Assembly (NCBI GenBank): GCA_015657535.1
Contig: JADHZB010001203.1
Location: forward strand, 1,836 to 18,780
Length of the DNA stretch: 16,945 bases
Origin: Nephromyces sp. MM_2019
Lineage: Eukaryota; Apicomplexa; Aconoidasida; Nephromycida
Direction of reading: 5' to 3'
The position numbers and the translations under genes are program-made. Numbering within the stretch: position 1 is the stretch's first letter; every line of letters starts with the position of its first letter. The notes beneath the pieces were generated by a model. It was not told the DNA's origin and did not search any database. It saw only the letters and a program-made list of their open reading frames with translations. Shown here one piece after another: positions 1 to 10,668 of this stretch.

Positions 1-93
1 TTGATTGTGTGTGTGTGTAGGTGTTGAGATATTTTGATTGTGTGTGTGTGTAGGTGTTGAGATATTTTGATTGTGTGTGTGTGTAGGTGTTGT
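1..93. repeat. 33-bp tandem repeat, about 2.8 copies
   Basis: The motif TTGATTGTGTGTGTGTGTAG starts at positions 1, 34 and 67, an exact 33-bp period. Read on the minus strand it encodes an 11-residue Thr/His/Asn repeat in the partial protein. The period is a multiple of three, so copy-number change would not shift the frame. Confidence 0.85.
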
Positions 94-315
94 GAAGTTG
101 TTATTTTTTGTGTGTATTAGATTATCCTCTGTTGTTGGTTGTGTGTGTGTAGAATTAGAAGGCTGTTGAAAATTGTGTGGAGAATATTCTTGTAAGTACA
201 CATCCCATGGTTTAAATAGTGAGGGCTGGGGTGTGTGTAAAGGTGACTGGGGAGTTGATGAGATGGATGATGTGTGTTCAAAATCATCCCAAATAGGGTA
301 GTGTGTATGTGACAT
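1..315 (-). CDS. Partial Thr/His-rich protein, N-terminal 105 residues, runs off the left edge
   Basis: An uninterrupted minus-strand frame runs from an ATG at 315-313 to base 1, giving 105 residues with no stop, so the gene continues outside the window. The first 60 or so residues are not simple repeat: they begin MSHTHYPIWDDFEHTSS and include SLFKPWDVYLQEYSPHNF, rich in Pro, Ser and aromatic residues. The last 30 or so are three copies of an 11-residue unit, roughly THTHNQNISTP. The ATG has A at -3, but the same frame stays open upstream through CA-rich sequence, so this could instead be an internal exon whose acceptor lies just upstream. I do not recognise the family and propose no function. 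The mixed-composition N-terminal part is the main reason to believe it is coding; the repeat alone would not be evidence. Confidence 0.5.
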   Translation of the reverse strand, partial: MSHTHYPIWDDFEHTSSISSTPQSPLHTPQPSLFKPWDVYLQEYSPHNFQQPSNSTHTQPTTEDNLIHTKNNNFTTPTHTHNQNISTPTHTHNQNISTPTHTHNQ

Positions 316-1689
316 TGTGTGTATTATAATCTTACTTAGTAGTTGGTGTGTATATGCGTGTGTGGGTGTGTGGTGTGTGTGGGTCTGTGGGAGTGTGTAG
401 GGATGTGAGGGTGTATTTGTTTGTGTGTGGGTGGGTGTGTGAGTGTGTGTGTTTTTATGTATATAAATTTATATTTGTGTGGGTGTACGGGTTTATTTGT
501 ATGTGTGTATGATTGTGCATATGTATGTCAATTTAATTGTGTGTAGATGTATATGTAAGTCAATTTATTAAGTTTTATTGTAGTGTGTGTGTGTACATGA
601 AATTTATTTTCTAAATATAATTTTATGCAGTGTGTAAATTGAGAGGGTGCAATAAGGGAAACTTGGATTTGCATTATTCATTTTAGTAAAGTGTGGTGTG
701 TGTACCCAATTCTGTGTGTGTGAGTATACTCAAATTTTCCCTAATATGTAATTTTATACACATTTTATGTGTGTATACTATATAATTTGAACACTAAGTA
801 TCTAAGAATAGGTTTTTTATATAAGCTGTGTGTGTGTGTTTGTGTGTATATCCTGTAGCTGAAAGTAGTTGTTTGGGCCACTTTTGTGTGTTGTGTGGGT
901 ATGTAAATGTGTGTAAGTTTTGATAAATATATCTATGTTTATCCTGTTATATAGGATGTTTAATAAAGTCAAGATTAATATGTAGTGAGCTGTGTATTAG
1001 GTGTTTTTCCGTGTCTTTATATGTGTGTGTATGTATGTATGTGTGTATATGTGTGTGGATGTGTGTATTTGTATATGTACGCTTGTATATGTGTATGTGT
1101 GTGTGTGAATGTTCATGTTTATGTGTGTGGAGGAGTGTATAGAGGGGTAGGTTTGTGTGTGTACTAATATATGTGTGTGTAGAAGTGTAGGTCTGTATAG
1201 ATATGTATGTATATGTGGATATGTATGTGTTTTATGTATATAAGAGTGATTTAGGCTTTTGTGTTGGTGAGTGTGTAAGTGTAAATATCAGTAGGTGTAT
1301 GTGTGTATGTAGGCTTATGTGTAGGCCAATGTGTATGCTTATGTGTGCACACTAAATGTGTATAGTAACAAATTCCTCTGAATTGAAATATGTATTTGAG
1401 TTTGTTTGAATTGTGTGTGTACGTGTGAGTGTGTTTGAAGGCGTGCTTACTTATGCTTTGGGTCTATAAATGTTGTACAGATAGGTCTTTCAGCTAATGT
1501 GTGTAACCTTAATCATAAATATTTAAGTTTATATTGTGTTTATAAAGATAAGCATGTGTGTGTTTGCGATAATAGTTAGAAATGGGTCCTAAATAATGTT
1601 AACTATTTGGAAATTCCCCCTCAAACTGAGGATTTAATTCTCCATTTTCTATTAAGCTTAAATTGTATATATATATATATATATGTGTG

Positions 1690-1850
1690 TGTTTGTATGT
1701 GTGTAGGTCTGCGTGTGTGTAAGTATATTATGTCCTTATTTATGAAAAATTCAATTTCTAAGTACTGAAGACATTTGTCGTGTGTGTTGAGTTGGAGACA
1801 TACATTAGTGTGCAAAATATTTTCAAACATTAACTTGTGCATACATAGCC
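1690..1850 (-). other. Possible minus-strand exon, unidentified
   Basis: On the minus strand an acceptor-like CTTTAG ends at 1851, followed by an open frame containing MHKLMFENIL and YLEIEFFINKDIIYLHTRRP. The segment has mixed composition rather than pure CA repeat, then runs into CA and TA microsatellite. I cannot place a good donor or a protein family. It may be an exon of the gene that exits at the left edge, or chance open sequence in AT-rich DNA. Confidence 0.2.
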
Positions 1851-2076
1851 CTAAAGAGGTTAAAAAACGTTAGTGCTTTGTGTGTGTGTGTGCGTTTATG
1901 CATGTGTGAGTGCGTGTGTATATTAGGTGTGTATGTGTATACATCTATCTATACATATATATATTGCATTTACATGCTGCATACATGTGTTGAGATGTGT
2001 ATGGATATGTCTGTCGTGGATGTACGTGCATATGTGTTGAGTGATGCGTTTATTTGCATTTAATAGATGTTTGTGT

Positions 2077-2150
2077 GCATATCAGTGCACTCGTGTGTGT
2101 GTGCATATCAGTGCACTCTTGTGTGTAGGTACATCAGTACACTCTTGTGT
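2077..2150. repeat. 26-bp tandem repeat, three copies
   Basis: GCATATCAGTGCACTC begins at 2077 and again at 2103. A diverged copy, GTACATCAGTACACTC, begins at 2129. The spacing is 26 bp, and each unit carries an inverted GTGCA/TGCAC-like element. It lies in TG-rich noncoding DNA. Confidence 0.75.
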
Positions 2151-2200
2151 GCGTGCGTATTATCACATTCTTATGTGTTTGCTAAGCGTGTGTATGCAAT

Positions 2201-2865
2201 AACCTCATACACCAACTGTCATAGCAATTAAGAGTGTACATACACTCTAAGCAAAACATTCTAGCTACACAGAAAACTGAAATAGAGTGAACTAAATAAA
2301 GTCTAGCTGGTAGTTAGAGTTATAAAACAACCCAATCAATTACTAGACCTAGTAGTAATATGAGCTGAGCCCGATTATAAGAATGTGGAATATTTTAAAT
2401 TTAAAACGTAAAATTAGGGAAATAAGGATCCCTAAAAAACAAAAAACTCGTTCACAATAAAGAAAAATGTTCAACGAGAATATAAAATGATTTTTTAAAA
2501 AGAAATTTTGAGAAACAGAACTCGTTCTCTTCAAATTTTAACATAACAAACCTACAAGTTAAGCTATGGAAAACATCAAAACATCCATTTTCTCATCCAT
2601 ATCTCCTCTATAACTTGAGGGATAGAATTATGTCCTAATTATTGTTATATAAATTCAGTAAACTTTTCTGTTTATATAATTGAGATTGCTTTCACAATTA
2701 TTAATTGTACTCACATAACAAAGTTATTTATATTTTAAAAAGTTTAGATAGCTCTCTGTTTTCTCATTATTTTACAACTCTCAATATTTCCCTATACGTA
2801 ACTAAATTTATTAAAGCAAGTTTAAAATAAAAACTCATTTGAAACTAAAAAATTCTATTTATCAC
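2201..2865. other. AT-rich island without TG microsatellites
   Basis: Composition changes sharply here. The TG tracts stop and the sequence becomes A/T-rich with several CTAG-containing words such as GTCTAGCTGG and CTAGACCTAG. No convincing coding exon or RNA gene is seen; the frame at 2349-2534 on the minus strand is low-complexity Phe/Leu/Ile. A similar island lies at about 12480-13140. I could not show by eye that the two are copies of each other. Confidence 0.4.
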
Positions 2866-3063
2866 CTTAGATACAACCATACATAAGGAATTATATATAT
2901 ATAAATCAGGTGTGCTTGTTTTTGAGCTAATTTTATGTTGAGGATGTATAGTGAAAACTGCATGTATGTTGGCTACAGAAATTAATGATTTTCTTGCAAG
3001 ATGAGTGGCGTAGGACAAAATTAATGGTGGTTTGATAGTGCGCAATTGACACCTTGTGTGTAG
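2866..3063 (-). other. Possible 66-codon minus-strand exon, unidentified
   Basis: On the minus strand an acceptor TTTATTAG precedes a frame of exactly 66 codons that ends AAG before a GTGATA donor, so both boundaries are phase 0. The peptide includes RTIKPPLILSYATHLARKS and SVANIHAVFTIHPQHK, with no microsatellite content and protein-like composition. I do not recognise the family. If real, it could be an upstream exon of the minus-strand gene leaving the window at base 1, divergent from B9D1. A chance frame of this length is possible in this DNA. Confidence 0.28.
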
Positions 3064-3969
3064 CTAATAAACTAACCCTCGTTTTAACTTCAATTCATTT
3101 TTAATTGTTATAGGAATCATAAATAACAGTGAAGTGTGTGCACCATTTTATAGGTTATATTTATATGCATATTTCGGCAATTCAATGTGTGTTTAATTGA
3201 TTACTGCACACCAATATGTTATTCATCTGCACATGTGATATAAATCTTTGCTTGATTAATTCGTGTTTGAAAATAACAAATCCTATATACATAAACCTAC
3301 TTGTTTTGTGTTTGTGATAGTTTTAATATCTAAATATGTTTGAATGTAACTTTGGATTCTTTAATATTTTAAACTAAAACAATCGTTATCAACTGTAACA
3401 ACGCATAATTTATACATATAAAATTTATTTTTGAAGTAATTTTAAGATCTATATGTACATCACCAAACTTTTGATTAAAAAAAATCACTGATATCTAAAC
3501 GAATTTAGCTCAAATTTTCACACATTTGAGTGTATACCCAAAATTATTACAGATTAATCAGAGCTAATTCACAATTTTAAACCTATTTTTATGTCTATAA
3601 AATGTTACTTACACATATATATAGGTTGTATATCCATACATAGAATTCACTCACGCATATCACACTTGCATGGGATGCATACATCAAATTGTAACATCAA
3701 ATCTTGTTAAATGCATGCATGTGTTCCAGCTCGACTATATAACACAAACACACACATATATATATTAAATATATATTTTTAGGTTAATAAAGTTTAATGA
3801 ATGTTAATTTTAATTTGTGTACATTTTTTGAGTTAATATGTAGAATTTAGTGAGGAGAATCTAGATTCAGTTTTATCTTCAAAATTTTAGCCTAAATTAC
3901 TCACACATATAAAAGCATATATTTATATATGCTTGTTGTCAATCATTGTTATATACACAAACATACATT
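3064..3969. other. Intergenic AT-rich DNA upstream of B9D1
   Basis: Mixed AT-rich sequence with short CA and TG tracts and no convincing frame on either strand. It lies between the possible minus-strand exon and the B9D1 start, so it should hold the B9D1 promoter. No specific promoter element can be named. Confidence 0.45.
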
Positions 3970-6900
3970 ATGGCTTACAATGATCCCTTATTTGGATCAC
4001 CTTTGGTTGAAGAAAATATAGCAGGTTTGTACAGGAGTAGTTTAGATCCATTTTTGCACATTTTATATTTAAATTATTTATACTTGTACATTTTCCTATT
4101 AAGTTACTGCCCTTTTTCAAAAGTACTATGAAAGCTTCACAAATACACACAAGTGCATAGACTTATGATCATATAATATTTGTAACTACCGACCTAAATT
4201 CAAAATGTATAATCATCTATATAATCAAGTAATCTTCAAAATGCATACTAAATACACATACCATTATAAACAAGTTTTTCAAACAGGTACTACTATATAC
4301 TAACACTATACATGTACACTAAACACACACTACACATAAAATACCCATATCAAAGTTACCCACATTTTAATATATTGAAACCTTTCCAGCCTCAACATAT
4401 ATAAATTTATCAAATCCCATCGAGTTAATTATAAATGGTCAAGTCGACACCGCTTATATCACCGACCAGCCACCGGGCTGTGCGGTGATGTGTAAATGCA
4501 CAGCTTATTTTGATGATTATTGGAGCATAGCTGAGGTTATGAAAATATACAAAGTTGTGTTTGAAAAGTATTATAAAATTGTATAATTGAGTATTTAAAC
4601 ATTATTTTTTAAAGGCTTAAATGTATGGGTGGATATATTTATAAGGTTGTATAAATGCATATTTAGAATTTGGTTTAAAAATATATAAATAAATGTGAGC
4701 CTTTATCGTGTTTTATTTGTTTAATGGTGTAAACAAGTTTTAGAATATATATAAAACTGAGCAATAAAATATTCATTTATACATTATCTCTATATGTGTA
4801 TATATTAGTTCAAAAATTGAGTGTGCATAGAGATAGAAATATGTTTGCCGAACCTTTTGGTGTGTGTGTGTGTGTAGAATCGTTTATAAGAAATGAGTTG
4901 ATATTTGTGTGTGTATATCATGTTTTGGTTATCCTTCATCAAATTAGGGAACACAGGAAGTTGTTACAAAAATTGCTCAATCTAAGAAATTTTTCGAAAA
5001 TTTGTTTCCAAAGAAATTAATTAACATTGATTTGCCTTCTGGAGATGAGTTTTGTTTTAACTCCTCAATTCATTGGCATTTTAAGGTACAATTACACACA
5101 TGAATACATACACATTAGCTGATATTCATAACACATTCAAACGTGATTAAATTTACATCAAAAAACTAGTATTAAATTATATCTCATACACACACACACG
5201 CTCACATTAACTCACACGTGCACCAGCAACAAATAATCTATCATACCCATGGACTAACATACCTACACACTAGCATATACACTTGTCAAAATATACAAAC
5301 GTACTAGAATATATTCGTACTAGCATATGCACATATTAAATTAGCATAAATACACATATATTCCACAGGACACATTGAGTAGTATACACACTCATTAGTA
5401 GGTAAAAACATACCAACACAGCAATATTTATACATAAGCCACAATATGATTTATATATACACACCCAATGATTCACAATCGTGCATTGAAATCCATAAAG
5501 CACATTTAAGCACACACATATGTCACACATTTATACTAATTTAAATTGAGATCACAGTATTACATAAATCATAAACAAATCAATATATATATATATATAT
5601 ATATATATTGATTTGTATAATAGAGCTAAAACAAGTACACATTTTGATAGGATTCAAGTTATCTAATAAAATATACACATATACATATTAGTATATATAT
5701 TTTAATTTTGGTTACACTATGCATGTGTTTGTAGTTGAAAGCGTGTTAACAAAATAATAATCCAATTGTGTGTAAATAAAAATAATGCTTTTTCTTTACA
5801 CACCATCCAATTTGTTTTATTTACCAATTATAAACATTTAAATATTATTATAGGGTCTTGCAGTTTGCAATTGGCCGCGAATTTTAGTAACACTTTATGG
5901 AACAGACTGGTAAACACTTTTAAGAATTTTTGCGTCAACATATGTGTTGATGTGTATGTAAGTGTGTATGTCTGTATACATGTATGTATACATGTATATG
6001 TCTGAGTATACATAAATGTATACATGTGTGGGTAGTTGAAATTCATAATATGTGTGTGTAAAATTTGTTTAAATACACAAGGTTTGGTAGATCAAGGATA
6101 ATTGGCTATGGTACATTTCACGTACCAAGTGTCACAGGAAGGTTAAATTTATTTTATGTGTGTATGACAATTTATGTACACACAGTTTATATATTTATAC
6201 TAGGTGTTTTTTATTTAAATTTATAAAAAACATTTGAATATTTACTTTTATAAAACCCTTGAGCAAAACTGTTTATTTTTATTTTTTGTATGTGTGTGTG
6301 TGTAAATAACACTTAAAGATATATTAAATATATACAACTTTTCCAACCTATGGAAAATTCACGCTGGGAAGTTTTAAAAAATTGGTTCAATTCAACAAGT
6401 TTAGAATTTACTACTAAAGAAATTTTAGCTTTACCTTGGAAGAGGAAAGGTATGTATTAGTGTATAAAACTTTGTGTGTAAAATGTTGTGTGCAAAATGT
6501 TGTGTATAATATGCAAGACTAAGGCAACTCAAATTGTTTACAATTAGTTTTGAATTTACACATATGCTCCTATCATTGAATTTACACATATGCTCCTATC
6601 ATCAAACTAGGATTCATAAACCTACACATATATAATCCGCAGTTTATCATACATAAGCTTGCTACGTATTAATTAAAAATGAGTACAAACAACATTAAGC
6701 ATATAACTATTTTCACTTAATAAATAGGCAATTTATTCTATTACAATGTATACACACATACACAATCTTACACTTAAACACACATTTAAATTTTGCCTAC
6801 AGCACCTTTACATGTATAGCAGCTATACACACACATTCATGTTTGCACAATTCGGTTCCTACGCACACTCATATCTGAGCCCATAAAGCCTACACACACA

Positions 6901-7300
6901 CATGCTATCATACTCGAATTATAAATATACACATCAACATATTAGGTACACTTACACACGCCTTTATAAGCTACTTGTAATAATTTTATACTTGCACAAC
7001 TTTTATATATTAAACATTACAGCACTAAGAGTTCAAACTCAATGCAAACTAAAAGTAAATATTAATTTAATTTGTAGAAATTTAAATACAACTGAACTAG
7101 ACACACAAAATACACACACATTAAATACACATTCACTAAGCCCACACACACAAAGCCGACATACAAAGTCACAACCAATAGATAATATTTTCGCAAACAC
7201 ACATCAAGCAAATACGCAACAAGCAAACACACAACGTGCACACACACGCACATTATACCAAACAAACATCCCATACACACATATACAAAGGAATACCTAA
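3970..7300 (+). CDS. B9D1: B9 domain-containing protein 1, seven exons
   Basis: B9D1 is a C2-like B9-domain protein of the MKS/tectonic complex, acting at the ciliary transition zone as part of the gate for ciliary membrane proteins. Exons: 3970-4024, 4390-4535, 4948-5085, 5854-5909, 6082-6141, 6319-6449, 7023-7300. All introns are GT-AG and phases join, giving 864 nt and 287 residues ending in TAA. Family matches run in order: IINGQVDTAY (exon 2), NWPRILVTLYGTDW (exons 4-5), IIGYGTFHVPSVTGR (exon 5), IQLFQPM and LKNWF (exon 6), RVQTQCKLKVNINL (exon 7). Some inter-strand loops, especially in exon 3, fit the family poorly. The start ATG has A at -3 and G at +4, and exon 1 joins in phase, but its sequence is not conserved. 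The family is usually about 200 residues. The excess is mainly a Thr/His/Gln/Asn-rich tail from about residue 224, encoded by CA-rich DNA. Confidence 0.9.
5575..5616. repeat. 42-bp perfect palindrome with TA core, in B9D1 intron 3
   Basis: ACAAATCAATA on the left and TATTGATTTGT on the right flank an uninterrupted TA run. The whole 42 bp equals its own reverse complement, and symmetry breaks at 5574/5617. It could extrude as a cruciform in DNA or fold as a hairpin in the intron RNA. Confidence 0.85.
6551..6602. repeat. 26-bp perfect tandem duplication in B9D1 intron 6
   Basis: TGAATTTACACATATGCTCC continuing into TATCAT occurs at 6551-6576 and again, identically, at 6577-6602. The identity suggests a recent duplication. 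Confidence 0.9.
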
Positions 7301-8640
7301 AATAATATATAAATAATTGTGCTTCAAACTTATTTCATGTAAATATTTACATGAGTTTGATACACACTAATTATTTGTGTGTAATTTACACACCTCATTT
7401 ATATGGGTAATAAACACACACTAACACCGAATATAATTAAACAATGTATATTCATTTTGATTATACACAAATTAATTTACTTACAGTATTTAAAAATATT
7501 ATTAACTTTACACATACATTTCACACACATATAAGTTTTTCACATATGTTTTTACACTCATTTCAGAGTTTTTTAAAAAAATACACAGTGTACTTTTAAT
7601 TTTGTTCACACAATTTTTACACATATCCACACACACAAACACATTTACACCTATATTTACATATATATATTTTACAAACATTCATTTTCACTTGTGATTT
7701 TACTCATTAGACCCTTTTTTTTTCACACATGCACTTTCAAATTTTTACACCCATAAGTTTTTAAATACGCATTTCCACACATTTTAATTTTAGTATTATT
7801 ACACACACACACCCTTTACTTAAATAGCTATTGTTTGAAAAAAAAAATTTTGAAATTTATTTAAATTTAAAAGTATTTTAAATATTTACAAACAAAACCA
7901 TAAATATATTTACGCAATGTTTCGAACAAATTTTCACCTACACACACACATACATACATGCACACAAATAATTCACCCATATAGATATCTATACAAATGG
8001 GTAAAATTAAACAAAATTTGAGTTATAATGATCAAATGTGTTAATAGTTTATAATTTCAAACTCAAGCTATGTTACAAATTCAATTTAATTTTATGTGTG
8101 TACACAATTATATATGTGTGTGCATACTTGTATTAAAGTATGTGTACACCTTTAGTTATGCGTGTGTTGTGAATCTTATAATTATATGTGTATACAGTTC
8201 TAGTTATTTGTGTACATGCCTTTATCTATGTTTAGATATTTATAGATTTGTTAAATGTATAATTATAGATATTTATAGAAAATAGTCATTTCTGTGTGTA
8301 TAGGTATTCATATAATTGTGTTTGTTTGTCCATATAATCAATCGTGTGTGTGTGTGTAAATATACGTTAATCATCTTTTGAGAATGAGATCTGGATAGCC
8401 TACTTGTGTAGGATGTGTGACAATGTGTAATGTGTCAAATTTGATAAATATACAATCACAAGTTGAGTATGTAGAATGTTTAGAATGTTTAAACATGTGG
8501 ATATATAAATTACAAAAATTATGAATAATTGCACTCATATTATGTGTGTGTAATAATAGGACAATCTAAGTATAAAAATATTTTGTTAAAACAATTAAGA
8601 TTTATAAACATTTTAATATAATTATCTGTGAAAAGAATTT
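7301..8640. other. Noncoding DNA downstream of B9D1
   Basis: AT-rich sequence with dense CA tracts to about 7980, then TG tracts to about 8560. Frames here, such as the one at 8070-8285, are low-complexity Cys/Val/Ile/Tyr products of TG repeats. No gene or structured RNA is recognised. Confidence 0.5.
7409..7414 (+). terminator. Candidate polyadenylation signal for B9D1
   Basis: AATAAA lies 109 bp after the B9D1 stop codon. The distance is reasonable for a 3' UTR, but the hexamer is common in DNA this rich in A and T. Confidence 0.35.
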
Positions 8641-8699
8641 TTAATATAAAACCAACCATTTTATATATCGCGAAAGTGCAGATCACAATAAACCTCTTA

Positions 8700-9410
8700 A
8701 CCTAACAAAATATAATACCCATTAGCCTCCACACGTAGCCTCAAGACCCATTATCTTCAACCCTTAGCCTCCATACCCAATTGTCTCCACACAATCGTTT
8801 CTGCACAATCACCTCCACACCCATCCGCCTCCACACCCATTCGGCTCCACACCCATTCGGCTCCACACCCATTCGGCTCCACACCCATTCGGCTCCACAC
8901 CCATTCGGCTCCACACCCATCTACCTCCACACCGATTCGGCTTCACACCCATCTACCTCCACACCCATCTACCTCCACACCCATCTGCCTCGACACCCAT
9001 CTGCCTCGACACCCATCCCCCTCCTAACCCACTTGCACATATTTACCTCCTCATCCAGAAGCCCCCTCTCTCTATCCTCCACTCTTATCCGCCACACCCA
9101 ATCCCCTTTGCACCCATTTACCTGCGCACTCAATAACCTGCGCATCCAATTACCTCCACACCCAATTACCTCCACACCCAATTACCTCCACACCCAATTA
9201 TCTTCGCACCCAATAACCTGTGCACCCAATAACCTGCGCACCCAATAACCTGCTCACCCAATAACCTGCTCACCCAATAACCTGCTCACCCAATAACTGC
9301 GCACCCAACAACCTCCACACCCTATTACCTCCGCACCCAATTACCTCCGCACCCTATTACCTCCGCACCCAATTACCTCCATTCCCAATTGACCTAACCT
9401 CCATTCTATA
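8700..9410. repeat. 16-bp C-rich minisatellite, roughly 40 degenerate copies
   Basis: The unit is 16 bp, for example CTCCACACCCATTCGG, CTCCACACCCATCTAC, CTCCACACCCAATTAC and CTGCGCACCCAATAAC. Variants occur in local blocks: the CATTCGG type near 8840-8910, the CATCTAC/CATCTGC type near 8915-9020, then the CAATTAC and CAATAAC types to about 9400. That is the pattern expected of an array growing by local duplication. The plus strand is strongly C-rich and G-poor. The period is not divisible by three, and the 155-residue frame inside it is an artefact of absent stop words. It is the most GC-rich part of the window. Confidence 0.9.
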
Positions 9411-10668
9411 TACATAACATTGAATGCCACTGCATGCACATGCACCCACAGTACCGTCTACACAAATACATCCTAACCTCCTTCAAANCCACCTAAACCT
9501 ATTCCCTCCCAAAATTACCTCCACACCCTAAACCTCCCCATACTCCCTCCATTTACCTCCACATATCTCCCTTACCTCAGCCCTTTCCCCTAATTATTCG
9601 CAATCCTCCAATTTACCACAACACACCTCCAATCTCTCATACCTCCCACGCACTTTATCTTACACACACTCATCCCCCACCGAACCGTTTTACCACCCAA
9701 TATTATTCCTCCTCAAACGTTGCCTCCAAATTTACAACACCTCCCCTTATCCTTTTAATTAATACACACACATCTTCATCTAAAAGTTTTACAGAAATTA
9801 CATTTTTAAAAACAAATTAATTTATCTCACTTTATACTAATTTTTGTTATGTTGGTTTATACACACCTATTTCTTACTGTGTACAATAAGTATTAACCTA
9901 CTTCAATCTATTTTTATTTATCTATTCTTACTAACACCTCACATTATAATTTTTGTGTTATACACACACCTCATTTATCTTACACATTTGAAGCCGTATC
10001 CTTACATCCATTGGTCACTCAAATACTTTATAAATTGGAGATCCATCTAGTTAAACATTAAGTATGTATATACACACTTTAAGTTAATCAAACAACTTTA
10101 TCTATAATTTCTTACAGACAGACAGACACACATACAATCATACCATATCTACTTAAACATATGTATATATAATATATGCGCACCTATACTTTATAAACAT
10201 ATACACATCAATACGTGCACCTTAGTTTATATATCCACACAGTTATTATTTGTGAACACACATCTTAAAATTATCCTCACGTTATTATTGCACTAACACA
10301 GACAGTTCTTATGTTTGCATTTACCCAAATACATCCACACACATAGTTACACCTATTCATAACAAGTTTTTCAAACACAAATTTAACTTTTGATATTCAT
10401 AAATACCCTACTTATACACATTATACACAATTAAAACACATTACACATAATTCAAACATATTGGTCACAATTTAAACACACTACACACTATTTAAACATA
10501 TTAGATACATTTCAAACACCTCACATGCCTTACCTCACACACCTCCCTCCCCCCTACACCTCACACACCCCACACACCTCACACACCCCACACACCTAAC
10601 ACACCTCACACACCTCACAGCCCCCCTCACGCACATCCTTTAAATACATACAAACAGATAATTGAAAC
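9411..10668. other. CA- and CT-rich noncoding DNA upstream of the FBXO7-like gene
   Basis: Decaying C-rich sequence, with one unresolved base at 9488, passes into AT-rich DNA with many ACACA words. It ends in a CA/CCC-rich tract at about 10518-10640 just before the next start codon. No upstream exon, for example one encoding a ubiquitin-like domain, was found. The proximal tract may be part of the promoter or 5' UTR. Confidence 0.45.

Larger units (their letters stand above)
316..2200. other. TG-rich intergenic or intronic DNA
   Basis: This stretch is dominated by imperfect TG/TATG repeats on the plus strand. Open frames such as the Cys/Val-rich one at 985-1167 follow directly from those repeats. 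Non-repetitive patches occur near 640-690, 850-890 and 1460-1510, and their minus strand reads like short peptides. They could be small exons of the minus-strand gene starting at 315, but none can be assigned to a family. No RNA gene is seen. Confidence 0.5.

Noticed and set aside
985..1167. 60-residue Cys/Val/Tyr-rich frame
   Set aside because: Direct translation of TG/TATG microsatellite; recognised genes here never carry TG runs on the sense strand.
2349..2534. 61-residue minus-strand Phe/Leu/Ile-rich frame
   Set aside because: AT-rich low-complexity sequence without motifs or good splice sites; expected by chance.
5766..6046. Frames on both strands around B9D1 exon 4
   Set aside because: The plus frame reads exon 4 in the wrong frame and runs into TG repeats; the minus frame is its complement. 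The conserved NWPRILVTLYGTD peptide fixes the correct frame.
8781..9248. 155-residue plus-strand frame rich in His, Thr, Pro and Ser
   Set aside because: It lies wholly within the 16-bp minisatellite. The period is not divisible by three, so the peptide just cycles through the three frames; it stays open only because the unit lacks stop words. No non-repeat domain flanks it.
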